Shown one piece after another: positions 1-10,487 of a stretch of 64,000 nucleotides of DNA. This DNA comes from Lactuca virosa (taxonomy: Eukaryota; Streptophyta; Magnoliopsida; Asterales; Asteraceae), in contig CAKMRJ010003334.1 in the NCBI GenBank assembly GCA_928212115.1, forward strand, positions 102,019,650 to 102,083,649, written 5' to 3'. The position numbers and the translations under genes are program-made. The number at the start of each line of letters is the position of its first letter. The first letter of the stretch is position 1. The notes under the pieces are model-generated. The model worked only from the letters and a program-made list of their open reading frames with translations, had not been told where the DNA came from and ran no database searches.

Positions 1-669
1 GAAATCATATGCGACAACGGATCCCAGTTCATAAGCAAGAGGACAAGACACTTTTGCACGAGTTGGGGAATCAAGATGATAATGTCCACTACTATTCACC
101 CTCAAGCCAACGGTCAAGCAGAATCTAGCAACAAAATCATAGTCAATAATTTGAAGAAAAGGCTAGAGGAAAAGAAAGGAAGATGGGCAGAAGAACTTCA
201 TTTCGTACTATGGGCAGATAGGACCACTTCCAAAGTAGCCACATATCAAACCCCATATTCCTTGGTGTTAGGAGCAGAAGCAATGATCCCCATAGAAATG
301 GTGATCCCAAGAGCAAGATACCTACTTCAAAATCAAGAAAACAATGACAGGATCCTGGCCCAGGATCTTGATACTATTGATGAACTCATGGATCTTGCTA
401 ATATTCGCATCGCTTCTCATCAACCGAGAATCACCAAGGCGTACAACAAATATATAAACATCAGAAGATTTCAAATAGGAGACTTAGTACTAAGGAAAAC
501 ATTCCAAAACACCAAGGATCCTAGTACAGGTAAGCTGGCACCTAAATGGGAAGGACCGTATCTCATATATGTCGAAGAAGGAAATGGGGCATATTGTCTA
601 GCTACCCTCGATGGAAATGTATTTCCAAGATCCTGGAATGCTATACATCTTAAAGCTTATTTTATGTAA
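1..669 (+). CDS. Ty3/gypsy (Tat-like) integrase C-terminal part, 5' end outside window
   Basis: The frame is open from base 1 and ends at the stop at 667-669, so this is the last ~222 codons of a gypsy pol. It starts inside the integrase core at the second catalytic Asp (CDNGSQF) and carries the HPQANGQAE segment with the catalytic Glu. It then has the usual R-TT---T--TPYSLV-G-EA region and a C-terminal beta-barrel segment (GDLVLRK ... KWEGPYLI). No chromodomain follows, which with the HPQANGQAE wording points to the Tat/Retand branch rather than a chromovirus; that lineage call is from family knowledge. Integrase would insert the cDNA copy into the nuclear genome. The visible part has no stop or frameshift. 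The conserved Y of the WAYRTT motif reads D (WADRTT), so the copy may be decayed. Confidence 0.85.
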   Translation, partial: EIICDNGSQFISKRTRHFCTSWGIKMIMSTTIHPQANGQAESSNKIIVNNLKKRLEEKKGRWAEELHFVLWADRTTSKVATYQTPYSLVLGAEAMIPIEMVIPRARYLLQNQENNDRILAQDLDTIDELMDLANIRIASHQPRITKAYNKYINIRRFQIGDLVLRKTFQNTKDPSTGKLAPKWEGPYLIYVEEGNGAYCLATLDGNVFPRSWNAIHLKAYFM

Positions 670-1717
670 GTAAGATTAGTCATTTTCCAACACACTCAAG
701 GTACACATACTCTTTACCTTTTACCCTTTATTTTTATTACTATTTGCTCTCTTCAAATACCATTACTAACTTAAGCATTGGAAGGGCGTTGTACGCAGGA
801 ACTCAAGGATCCTGATAGATAAGGATCCTGACACAAAGGGATCTTGACATACAAAGATCCTAACGTTTGAAGACCTTGGAACTTAAGAGTCCCATAGCTA
901 CAATGTTCTATAATTTTTAATGCAACTAAGAATAGAGACCGATCATCTCTCCTACAAATAAGAGTACTTAATTCCCTCTAAGGTTTAAAGAGTTAATTAC
1001 CTCTTTCATACGAGTTAAGTTTTGTACACCTCTCTTGGACGCACGTTATCTAACTATGGGATGTGAATAAGGGGGTCATTTCACGCTACAGTGACTTGGC
1101 AACCCTCTTAATTCTGAACATAAGTTAGATCCTCAATTGCAAATACACGAGGTTTATAACATTTTCATGTTATCTCAAGTTGGATCTTCCCCAAAAAATA
1201 CACAAGGTTTATAACTTTTTCATGTTATATCAAGTTGGGATCTCCCCCATAAAACACATGAGATTTTTAACATTTTCATGTTATCTCAAGTTGGGATCTT
1301 CCCCAGAAAATAACTAAGGTTTATAACATTTTTTATGTTAACATACGATTTAGGATCCTCCCTAGTAATTTGTCAAGATTGGGATTTTCCCCTAAGGTTT
1401 TTCAACAATTATAATATTAAACGTATTGCTTGAAGATGTGATACTCCCCAGAAAATGTGAAAGACTTGTAGCACTATCATATTCCAAAAAAAAAGTTACC
1501 TTAGTTATTTTCCAATTAAGTTGTAGTCATTTCCAATTCATTCCTAATGTGGGATCCTCCCTGAAGTTTACTAAGTTGAAGACAATCAAGGATCCTCCTT
1601 GATGAACTCGTAAAGTACGGATCCTTACTTACACGAACTTGAGGATCCTATGGAACTAAGAGAATCGTAACTTTGCACTTCTCCTAAGGAAAAAGAAAGT
1701 GAATCCTAAAGGTCATG
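670..1717 (+). repeat. 3' flank/LTR-like region of the Tat-like element with ~56-bp tandem repeats
   Basis: There is no gene here. From about 1150 to 1380 a unit of roughly 56 bp recurs about four times with drift; its core reads ATAACATTTTCATGTTA followed by CAAGTTGGGATC and a run of C. At 785-900 and 1550-1650 the word GGATCCT recurs many times. Such repeats are usual between the end of pol and the 3' LTR, or inside the LTR, of Tat-type elements. I could not place an LTR edge or a polypurine tract. The region ends where the next element begins with TGTCACACCCC at 1718. Confidence 0.6.
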
Positions 1718-2436
1718 TGTCACACCCCGGCCGGTGGTGGAAATATCGAGTTGTGTAACTTCATTCTTGTATCATAGTTATCAAAAATATATTGAATAGT
1801 ACAAAAGAATTATTTTAAACTACGTACCTTTATTGATGATTGAAAGTTACATTATTCTTGTTTCCTAGTGATTATTATAAAGTATCTGAATTATCGCACA
1901 CGTCTTAACATATATATGTTCCTTATGAACAGAAAGGATAAAAGTAAAATTTCCCCTCTTCGAGAAACATTCCAGCTTATCAAGATCTCCAAAACACATG
2001 GATTTTGAAAATACGTCAACATAAAGTTGGCGAGTCCACAAGTTTTGACTCTGAGTAAAAATAGTACTTTTTCCCAAGTTTCAAAAGTATAGAACATAGT
2101 TTGAAAATATCATTTTGACTCATACTTGTTTCTAACATATAGTATATATCCTAGGTATAATGGTTACTTACTAAATAAGTAGTATACCTATAAGTTTCAT
2201 ATACTATGAATATATGTGTTTGTAATCTCATACAAACAAAGGTTGCTACGTATAAATCTTATTTCAATTCTATACGAGTAAAACCTGCTACATATAAATC
2301 TTATTTCAATTCTATACGAGTATGTGTGCTAGGTATAATTGTTTACTTAATGAATAAGTTGAATACCTACAAGTTCCTTGTACTTAGAGTATAAGTGTTT
2401 GGGAAACTTATACTTAACATTACTACTTGTATATCG
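1718..2436 (-). repeat. 3' LTR of element E, R-U5 side
   Basis: In minus orientation this is the end of the 3' LTR, closing with GGGGTGTGACA at 1718. It aligns over ~685 bp with 7728-8415, with a few percent differences and small indels. Both copies contain the same ~42-bp internal duplication (GCTACNTATAAATCTTATTTC, about 2245-2325 here). The right copy lacks the ~35-bp CCGGCCGG-containing end seen here at 1721-1753. Homology stops at about 2436, where a truncated chromovirus LTR starts. Confidence 0.65.
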
Positions 2437-4228
2437 AAACCCTAAGGTACTTTTGAGAGTTTGTAAGCCATTTTTGAGTGTGTTGTGTGTGTTTGAAGCC
2501 ATTGTAAGAAAGGGAAGCTTGGGAGATACAAGAACAGGCTGCTAGATCCAGAATCCTTCTTTCATTTTTGACATCTTTTAGGTAAAAAGTCTCAACCTTG
2601 TCTTTTGAATTCTTAGATCTTCATCTTGGGGTTCTTTTGCTTGATTTTATCCAAATCAATTGGTTGTTGAGAGTTGGATGTCCCATTTGAGCAAACCCCT
2701 TCAGATCTAGGGTCCTTGGGAGCTTTTATGGCATAAAGGTGCCAACTTTATGGTCCTAAGACCTCCATGCATCCTTTAAGCCTTCGTTTTGGCCTTTTAA
2801 GCTTCTTTTGGCCATGAATGTGAGTAAAGTTGAAGACTTTAAGTGACCTTTTAGCCATTAAGGTCCAAATCTGTGTTCATGAGCTCTATCTTGAAAATAT
2901 GGTGATTTTCGGATTAAGACATAAGCCTTTTTGGAATTAGGGTTTGAGCTTAAAGCCTTTGTGGTGGTTCTTAATGGGTAAAGTAGGAAACATTACCTTT
3001 CTAGTCGTGTTTTCAGCCTAGTTCTGGAAGATAGGGATTTGGTTTGAAGATTAGTGGCTTAATGCATTAAGTGGGTTGGCAAACTGATGAACTCGACTAG
3101 TTCATAGGGGAACTCAACGACTTCGTTTGGGATTGTCCCGATTCTGTTGAAAAGGAGGAACTCAACAATATGAGGGAAACTCGGCGAGTTGGATCAAAAT
3201 ATCACGATTTTATGATTTATGGAAACTCGACGAGTTGAAGGATAACTCGAAGAGTTGAGTCAACTCGGAATGCTGACTTTGACTTTGACTTTTCTTTTGA
3301 CCAAGTTTGTCCCAAGGGGTGTTTGAGATATTATGAGTTGTATTAGAGGAAAATATGGGCTTAGGATAAGACCCATACGGGATTGGGCCCAATTTGGAAA
3401 ATTGGGCCATTAGTGTGATTTTGTGGATCTTATAGTTTTGGGCCTTGTTGGTTTTGGGCTTGAGCCTTGGTTGTGGGTCTTGATGGGTCAGGGGTAAAAT
3501 GGTCATTATATCCCAAGTTTGGATTATTGATCTTGGTTTGGATTTCAGTTGTTAATTGGATGTTGTTTGGGTATTGCTAGTTTAGGAAGCCGTTAGGGCA
3601 ACAGCAAGGGATTCTTTCAGTGAGCTTCTGTAGATCGAGGTGTGTCTCCTCACCATATCGACGGGTCGAAGGCACCAATTTCGGCCCAATATGTGTTATG
3701 TGATATGTTAGTTGTTTCTGTGTTATGTGATATGCTAGTTGTCTTTGTGATGCTTGCATGGAAGACCCGGGGGGAGCCCGTGGCAGTTGGACATAAGACC
3801 ATGTGGGGGTTCCCATGGCATTCCAGGTAAAGACCATGGGGGGAGCCCATATCATACTATATAAAGACCATGGGGGGAGCCCAAGGCACCTGGAGTAAGA
3901 ACGTGGAGGGTTTCTATGGCATCCTTGTATGTTATCTGTATGCATGACTTATGTGGACTTATGTGGTATCATGTGTGGTATGTTTTGGGGAACTCACTAA
4001 GCTTTGTGCTTACGGTTTTCAGTTTTGTTTCAGGTACTTCAGTTTTCAAATGAAAGAGCTCGGGACGATTGCAGCACGTACACCCGTGATTTACGCAATA
4101 TGTGATTTCTAGGAATGAACTCTGATAATCGTTTTATTCAAAATGTTTTTCAATGTTCGATAAAAAGTTAGATTAGTGTTTGGGATATAATAAAAATGAA
4201 ATTTTTACCCTTCTTTTTTGGGATGTTA
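2437..4228 (+). mobile_element. Truncated chromovirus (Tekay-like) LTR, plus orientation
   Basis: This is recognisably the same LTR type as 8429-10470 in the opposite orientation. It begins at the GAAACCCTAA stretch that lies ~240 bp inside the intact LTR, so the U3 start is missing. It then runs through the matching leader text, palindromic AACTCGNCGAGTT sites (3178-3190, 3224-3236), a block of GACTTTGACTT, diverged tandem repeats with ACCATGGGGGGAGCCC (3760-3900), and ends GGGATGTTACA at 4228. No primer-binding site follows, so it is a solo or fragmentary LTR. Open frames inside it look spurious. Confidence 0.6.
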
Positions 4229-4795
4229 CAGAAGGTGTCCGGTTGACATCTCACGTCGTGAGAATACATGCTCACGTCGTGAGCCCCTAAAATTATCACT
4301 CCGTAGACTTTCCATCTACATTCTAGCCTTGAGAAGTGTCCTGGAGCACTCTCATGTCGTGAGAATACATGCTCACGTCGTGAGTTATGAAAAATTAGGG
4401 TTTCTGCCACGTGTCATGCTTTCGGATAGCTACATCTTTGGAAGGTCATATCTTTTGCATACGAGCTTCCTTTTTGACGTTGTTTATATCAACATGTAGG
4501 TATATCCGAGTACTACAACTTTCTTTTTAGATTCTAATAGCTAATTCTCACTATATTTTCATTTCTTCTTATTATAGAGATTTATAGTGTTAGACTTTAT
4601 CATGACTTCTTGATTGAGATTTGTTAAAATGTTTTGGAATTGTATGGACGTGTACTTTTTATTTATACCATAAGGTATATATAAAAGGTCATATTTGTAT
4701 TAGAATTTGCCATGAACTACAAATTAAGTTTATTATATTAATTGTTTAACATGATCATATGTGACTGTTGTTGACCTATTTTGACTGGTGTTAAA
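4229..4795 (-). repeat. Probable U3 part of element E 3' LTR with CTCACGTCGTGAG sites
   Basis: Read on the minus strand this follows the polypurine tract at 4796-4811 and would be the start (U3) of the 3' LTR; the expected TGTAACACC start is degraded to TTTAACACC. Three perfect copies of CTCACGTCGTGAG occur at 4250-4262, 4271-4283 and 4372-4384, plus one with a single change at 4351-4363. The stretch about 4400-4560 resembles 20890-21050 in the solo LTR 19124-21608, which carries the same palindrome in its U3. Assignment to E rests on position and on the tract and is less sure than the R-U5 half. Confidence 0.5.
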
Positions 4796-4811
4796 TTCTC
4801 CCCCCTCTATT
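4796..4811 (-). other. Polypurine tract of element E
   Basis: On the minus strand a run of six G flanked by A/G-rich sequence (AATAGAGGGGGGAGAA) sits right before the presumed LTR start. It is preceded by text typical of a gypsy pol end (DKFRDEI-like codons), showing that the junction with gag lies just upstream, near 4847. Confidence 0.6.
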
Positions 4812-4846
4812 GAAATAATTTCATCCCGAAATTTATCTTGTAACAG

Positions 4847-6024
4847 ATACCACCGAAAGGTCCTGGATAGTTTCCCTGCTTCCGATTACAAATGTTGTGG
4901 CCTAAACCTCCATGAATCCTTAAATTTGGACATTCCATCCTAAATTGTCCAATCTTGCCACACTCATAACACGTTCTTCCTCCACCATAGCATGTTCCAG
5001 TATTTGTGCCTTGATTTACTGTTGCAGGTGTTGTGTTACTGCAGTAGGTGACAGTATGTCCCTACTTGTTACACTGAGTGCACCATAAACAATTACCTTG
5101 GTGATGACGATTACACTGAGTGCACCATGGGAGTTTCCCATCATACTTCCTTGGTTATGTGGGTATTGCTGCCATTGCTGTATAATTAGTTGCCACTTAT
5201 TGTCTCTTCTCGGATGATTGCCTGGGATTCTTCCCATTAAGTTTGCGCTTGTACGTTCCAGATTTGGGAGGTTCAACTTTTTTTTTTACCATAAATCCCC
5301 CTTGGATTTCTGTGTTATTTAACTGATGAGCAATGCGTGTTGTAATGTCATGTGTTGTAGGCTTTGATGAGATCACCATCCTTTTGATATGTGGTGCTAA
5401 ACCCCAGATATATCGCTCGATTTTCTTGTATTCCCGAGTTATAAGTTCCGGACACATCACCGCAAGGTCATTGAATCTAGCGGTATAACCATTTATATCT
5501 AAATCCTTCATTGCTAGGTTCCACAGTTCTTGTTCCATCTTTTGTATTTCCTCTCTCGGGCAATACTCTTCTACTAGCATCATCTTCAACTCCTCCCATT
5601 TCATAGAATTTGTAGTATTAATTCCCATTGTACTTACATGGCTGTTCCACCATGTTAATGTTGCATCAGCAAAAGTACATGCTGTAAATCGTACTTTACA
5701 ATCATCTGGACAGAAAGTTATTTGAAAGATGGATTCTGCTTTTTCAATCCACCTGGTCAAATTAACAACCCCTTTAGTTCGATGGAAGCTCTTTGGTTTG
5801 CAATTCATAAAGTCTTTGTAGGTACACATTCTGGCGGTTCCTACATTGCCTTCATTTCTAATTGCAGCTGTTGTGATATTAGCTAGAGTTGTAGCGATTA
5901 TGTGAGCTATAATTTTTTCAAGTTCAGTTGAACTTATGGATGGGTTTATTTCTAGTGGTGGTGGTTGTGATTGTTGTTTTGTTTTTTGGTTAAGGTTTAG
6001 CTGAGCACTACTTTTTCTTGGCAT
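4847..6024 (-). pseudogene. Gypsy gag of element E (capsid domain intact, zinc knuckles decayed)
   Basis: Minus-strand frame 6024 to 5197 (275 codons) carries a Retrotrans_gag-type capsid domain: YKDFMNCKP near residue 70, TWWNSHV near 125, EEYCPREEIQKMEQELWNL near 150, then FNDLAVMCPEL and RYIWGLAPHIK. The C-terminal part continues to about 4850 but changes frame and has a stop. It encodes the linker CTQCNRHHQGNC-LWCTQC, a following knuckle with a stop in it, and CYECGKIGQFRMEC, where the zinc-binding His of CX2CX4HX4C is Gln. Gag builds the virus-like particle and binds the RNA. After the knuckles the text jumps to the end of pol and the polypurine tract, so protease to integrase is missing. 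The ATG at 6024 is the first in the frame and fits the family start (MPRKSS). Confidence 0.8.
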
Positions 6025-6348
6025 TTTATTTAGTTCGTATCATAAGTAGTAAGAACATTATGAGTTTTCAGAAGCATTTTAACTATTAATTAAATTACGA
6101 GTGCTAATGAATTTCATTATTCTTCATAGTATAAGACATAGCGGACGACACAATTTGTCACATAATTTATAGTAATATATGTTTCATATTTATTAGCAGT
6201 GGTTACATCAGTTTATTATTGGTTTATATGAGAAAAGTTTCTAAAAACATTGCAAGGTTTACTACACCCTTGCTATAAACTTTTCCCCATTACCTTAACT
6301 ACTCTGATTTTTATCTCCTATCTTACACAACCACTAGTTCTATTTCAT

Positions 6349-7168
6349 CTACCAGTATCCTAGGTAATGACCCAGTGCGTCAGTGACATGAGTCATTTGC
6401 TCCTCAAGTACTTGATTCATATGCTCCAACTCTCCAGTCCGTTCCTCATTTCTTGAGGTTTGATTGTAGAGCTCTAGTTCTGGAGTCCTTGAGTCGTGAG
6501 TAATCATGTCATTATAAGAGAAATTGATGCGATGATGGACATCCATCACTGCCTCTTGATCTTGGGTCCTCTGTCTTTCTAGCCTTCGCACCCGTCCTGA
6601 GAGATGAGTATTCTTCCCTTCGACAATTTCCATTTTGTTTTCGATTCTCACATTTTTCTCAAACAGTTGAGACAAGGTGTAATCTCGGAAGAAGGTGAGG
6701 GATGTGGTTGGGATGATTGACCGATATCATACTTGTTAGCAACTCTTTCTTCTTCTACCCACCTATCAACCGTTTGTGCTATCCTTAAAGGTTCATCTTG
6801 GACTCTATGAGTATCCGAAGATGTCCCTTTTGATTCTTCTTAATCCTTATCCATTTTGGTATGGACTTACGAGCCACGCGTTTAATCTTGGCTCATCTTG
6901 GAAATTGACGATAAAGAGTATTCATTGCTGGTAAAGAAGATGCAACTGATTCTTTCTCTTCCATAGGTTCGCTTTCTTCCATAGGTTTGCTCTCTTCCAT
7001 TTCCTCAGATGGTTCGTCGGGTGGAAAAGGTGTTCTGTCATCTGAGGGTATTGGGTTGAAATTAGTTGGAATCCTGGGCTAGTAAGGATCATCTGATAAA
7101 AGAGGAGATGAAAATTCTTGTTCTTCATCTATATCTTCTAGGATTATCCATTCTCGGGAATAATCCAT
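6349..7168 (-). pseudogene. Leader part of element E gag (acidic segment plus coiled coil), broken
   Basis: Two minus-strand segments lie upstream of gag. The first runs from an ATG at 7168 to a stop at 6893, with one in-frame TAG, and is rich in Pro, Glu and Ser with repeats of the form SEEMEESKPMEE. The second (6675-6349, 108 codons) is a heptad-like coiled coil with VRRLERQ and ELEHMNQVLEEQ. Similar acidic and coiled-coil leaders precede gag in related gypsy elements of composites (family knowledge, unchecked). The segments are in different frames and I see no intact product. Confidence 0.45.
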
Positions 7169-7712
7169 GTCGAATTCCTATACATTTTGGATCACCGAGT
7201 GTTTAGTCTAACAAATATTACTTCCAAATTAAATAGTCCATATGATCTGATCATAATAAAATGTAGTTGCACACCTACACCTAGTTATGATAGGATCTAC
7301 ACACATATAAACTTTAGTTGGAATATTTGAACTAAATCCTTGAGATCAAAAACATTCTGGGTGTTTTAGGTGTATTCTCATCGTGGGGTTGAGTCTTCAT
7401 ATATGACTCTATATTTCTTATTTTTAATATTCATGCTTTATTAATTATTGTTTGTTACTTCAGGTCTAGCTGATAAGGCACTGGCCAGTCTGGAGAGTCG
7501 AAAGGGCAGGAACATTTTAGCATATAGCCGTTCTGAAATCCAACAACCCAAGGTGACGTGTCTATCGTGTAACCACTCCCGTAAGTAGTCCTTTAGTAAA
7601 TAATTAATAATACTTTTAACTGTATGTTAAGGGATATACCTAAACCTAATAGAGTAAGCCCTATACTATAGTCGTGCTTTCCTAAGAAAGTACTAGTTCG
7701 CTATAGTCAATA
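7169..7712 (-). other. 5' untranslated leader of element E
   Basis: This is AT-rich sequence between the primer-binding site and the first ATG of the leader frame. I see no gene, RNA gene or clear repeat in it. Confidence 0.4.
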
Positions 7713-7724
7713 GCTCTGATACCA
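7713..7724 (-). other. Primer-binding site of element E (initiator tRNA-Met)
   Basis: The minus strand reads TGGTATCAGAGC, the complement of the 3' end of plant initiator tRNA-Met. It lies three bases from the LTR end (TTGACA). This fixes the minus orientation of E and marks 7728-8428 as its 5' LTR. Confidence 0.85.
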
Positions 7725-7727
7725 ATC

Positions 7728-8428
7728 TGTCAACTTCATTCTTGTATCATAGTTATCAAACGTATATTGAATAGTACAAAAGAATTAGTATAAACAACGT
7801 ACCTCCATTGATGATAGAAAGTTACATTATTCTTGTTTCCTAGTGATTATTATATAGTATCCGAATTATCGGACACGTCTTAACCTATATATGTTCCTTA
7901 TGAACAGAAATGATAAAAGTAAAATTTCCCCTGTTCGAGAAACATTCCAGCTTATCAAGATCCTGAAAACACATGCGTTTTGAAAATACGTCAACATAAA
8001 GTTGGTGAGTCCACAAGTTTTGACTACGAGTAAACATAGTACTTTTTTTTCCCAAGTTTCAAAAGTATAGAACATAGTTTGAAAATATCATTCTAACTCA
8101 TACTTGTTTCTAACGTATAGTATATATCCTAGGTATAATGGTTTACTTACTAAATAAGTAGAATACCTATAAGTTTCATATACTATGAATATAAGTGTTT
8201 GTAATCCCTTACAAACGAAGGTTGCTACATATAAATCTTATTTCAATTCTATACGAGTAAAAACCGCTACGTATAAATCTTATTTCAATTATATATGAGT
8301 ATGTGTGCTAGGTATAATTGTTTACTTAATGAATAAGTAGAATACCTACAAGTTCCTTGTACTTAGAGTGTAAGTGTTTGGGAAACTTATACTTAACATT
8401 AATACTTGTATATCGACAAAGTATAATT
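7728..8428 (-). repeat. 5' LTR of element E, R-U5 side; U3 missing
   Basis: It is a direct repeat of 1754-2436. It ends (minus strand) at 7728, next to the primer-binding site. Homology to the other LTR stops near 8415. The U3 half should lie to the right but is replaced by the chromovirus LTR starting at 8429. Confidence 0.7.
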
Positions 8429-8745
8429 GTAACATCCCAAAAGTCATGACCAAAAATTTCATTTTTAATTAAGCAATTTATAAAAACGGTAATCTGAAAA
8501 CATTGACGATGTCATCTCATTTCATGCTAAAAACCCATGTTTCAAATATCTTAAAACATGTCATAGAAAAATAATGTCAGAGTAAATCTCCCAAGATCTC
8601 ATGTCCGTAAAAATCGTGTGTGATGTGTCGCTATCGTGCCAGCTCCTTTCCCTTCGAAGAAGAAGGACCTGAAACCAAAACTAAAAACCGTAACCACAAA
8701 GCTTAGTGAGTTCTCCCATCATACCACATACCATAAAATAAGCAT

Positions 8746-9032
8746 AGTGCCTAGTATATCAGGGTGCTAACCTACCCCTTCGGTCTCTTTGAACTGGTAA
8801 CTGCCTAGCATATCAGGGTGTTGGTCTACCCCTTCGGTCTCTTTCAACTGGTAACTGCCTAGCATATCAGGGTTCTGGCCTACCCCTTCGGTCCTTTCGA
8901 CCGGTAACGGGGACTATTTCACCCCTACAACTACCATATATCATCCTAGTACATAAACACATAAGTCACATACTGCCTAGCATATCAGGGTGCTGGCCTA
9001 CCCCTTCGGTCCTTTCGACCGGTAACAGGGTG
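8746..9032. repeat. Diverged ~60-bp tandem repeat in the LTR of element F
   Basis: The unit TGCCTAGCATATCAGGGTG, followed by CTACCCCTTCGGTC and an inverted pair around CTTTCGACCGGTAAC, occurs three times in tandem (about 8749, 8806, 8865) and once more at about 8971 after a ~50-bp gap. The plus-orientation LTR at 2437-4228 has a related but diverged repeat set at about 3700-3900. Confidence 0.75.
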
Positions 9033-9384
9033 TGTCCTACCCCTCCTACCACTATCACATAATATCATAGCATACTAGCACATAAAGCGTAACAGATAGT
9101 CGCATACCAGCCAATTATCACAAAGACAATCATACCTACTATAATCAGTTACTAGTGGACCAAAATTGCTGCCTTAGACCCACTTCAACTGGAAGGTAAC
9201 TCACCTCGATAACTGGAAGTAGCTGCAAAAACTCCAGCTCCGGATATCAACCGACTCAAGCCCCTATACATAGAAGATTTCCTTTAATTCCCTTTTCGTA
9301 CTCATAACCCCTTAAGGGTCAACCTTGGTCAAAGTCCAAGTCAAGGTCAACATTCTGGTCAAAGTCAACGTTCTGGCTTGACTC

Positions 9385-9552
9385 AACTCGCCGAGTTGGT
9401 CCATCAACTCGCCGAGTTCCATAAATCATAAAACCGTGAAATCGCGATCCAACTCGGCGAGTTCTTTCACGAACTCGTCGAGTTCTTTCTATCCACAGAA
9501 TCAGGACACTCCAACCCAACTCATCGAGTTTCCCCATGAACTCGTCGAGTTC
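9385..9552. repeat. Cluster of AACTCGNCGAGTT palindromes (downstream of the TATA box)
   Basis: Perfect sites are at 9385-9397, 9406-9418, 9451-9463, 9472-9484 and about 9539-9551, with one single-mismatch copy near 9520. The central base varies (C, G or T) while the arms are fixed, so arms and not centre appear constrained. Direct reading only; no function is shown. Confidence 0.8.
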
Positions 9553-10261
9553 TTCAGTCTGTTAAGCTTTCTTATGGGATTAAGCCCCTATCCTTCAGAT
9601 CTAAGCTCCATACTTCATATACATACTGAAAACTTCTTTTTACAGGTAAAGTTTCCAACTTTACCCGCTAATACCCTTCCTTAATGGATTTAGCTCAAAA
9701 CCTAACTCTTTAAGACCTAGATCTTGATCAAAAAACCACTAATACTTCAAGCTAAGGCATACAAACTGAGATATAGACCCTAGAAACTACATGAACACGT
9801 AAAGTCTCTGAATTTCTCTCTATGCATGGCCTTTTGGAGCTTAAAAGGCCAAAATGATATCCTAAATCTTGCATGGGGCTTTAGTGGCCATAAAGTTTGC
9901 ACCTTTATGCCATGAAACCCTTCAAGGCTCCAGATCCGAAAGTACACTCACTTGGGACGTCCATTTCCCAAGGATCATGCTAGTTGGACCAAAAACCCAA
10001 CAAAAGTGAAAATGAAGAGATCTAAGTAATCATTAAGCAAGTTTGAGACTTGCTTACAAGAAAATGCTGAGAATGAAGTGAAGATGCTGGATCTTTAACC
10101 TCCTTCTTGAGTCCTCAAGCTTCTCCTTCTTCCACAAGCTTCACACACACAAGATTTCTCTAAAAAATGACTCATAAGGTCACACGATGCATTAGGGTTT
10201 CGAGATCTAGGGTTTGGGACTTGGAGGCTCGAAATGAGGCTAGCATGAGGGGATTAAGATG

Positions 10262-10347
10262 TTTAAATAGGGTGCAAAACCCTTAAAATTAGGGTTTCAT
10301 TCTTCCAGCCCTACACGTCGATTTGAGGGCTCTCAACTCGTCGAGTT
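10262..10347 (-). promoter_or_regulatory. LTR core promoter of element F: TATA box with upstream palindrome
   Basis: The minus strand has CTATTTAAAC (box at 10262-10269). About 65 bp upstream lies a perfect AACTCGTCGAGTT (10335-10347), and a degenerate copy follows near 10400. Downstream the leader is rich in GAAACCCTAA. RNA start and U3/R border are inferred, not seen. Confidence 0.5.
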
Positions 10348-10470
10348 GGTCAGTTAAAACTGTGTCCCAATCCATCTCTACTCGATGAGTTTGGGGCCTC
10401 CAACTCGTCGGGTTTCTATACTAAAATGAGTAAATTATTAGTTAAATAATACCAGGAACCGGGTGTTACA

Positions 10471-10486
10471 AATCTCCCCCACTTAT
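10471..10486 (-). other. Polypurine tract of element F
   Basis: Minus strand ATAAGTGGGGGAGATT directly precedes the LTR start TGTAACACCC and follows the integrase stop by a few bases. This is the classic chromovirus arrangement. Confidence 0.85.
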
Positions 10487-10487
10487 C

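Larger units (their letters stand above)
1718..8428 (-). mobile_element. Element E: Ty3/gypsy element with gag but no pol (minus strand)
   Basis: About 685 bp is repeated directly at 1754-2436 and 7728-8415, as expected of two LTRs. Beside the right copy, on the minus strand, lies a primer-binding site (7713-7724), then a gag leader frame, then gag. Gag runs almost directly into a polypurine tract (4796-4811). No protease, RT, RNase H or integrase lies between, so the element is gag-only. The left LTR is split by a foreign chromovirus LTR at 2437-4228. The right LTR lacks its U3 part, being abutted by element F at 8429. The outer edge at 1718 (TGTCACACCCC) matches the ends of the two solo LTRs in this window, so E belongs to the same broad gypsy group. 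Confidence 0.7.
8429..10470 (-). repeat. 3' LTR of element F, 2042 bp, complete
   Basis: It starts (minus) TGTAACACCC at 10470 and ends GGGATGTTACA at 8429, giving TG...CA ends. It carries a TATTTAAA box at 10262-10269, palindromic AACTCGNCGAGTT sites on both sides of it, and tandem repeats in the U5 part. Its length fits Tekay-type LTRs. Short open frames at 9319-9684 fall inside the LTR and are not genes. Confidence 0.85.

Noticed and set aside
3577..3945. 122-codon minus-strand frame rich in Pro, Trp and His
   Set aside because: It falls in diverged tandem repeats of a chromovirus LTR; no conserved domain.
2437..4228. Chromovirus LTR as a complete solo LTR with TSD inside the LTR of E
   Set aside because: Its U3 start is missing and the flanks do not show a matching 5-bp duplication, so I call it only a truncated LTR.
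9319..9684. Short Arg/Ser-rich frames on both strands
   Set aside because: They are translations of the AACTCGNCGAGTT palindrome cluster inside an LTR.
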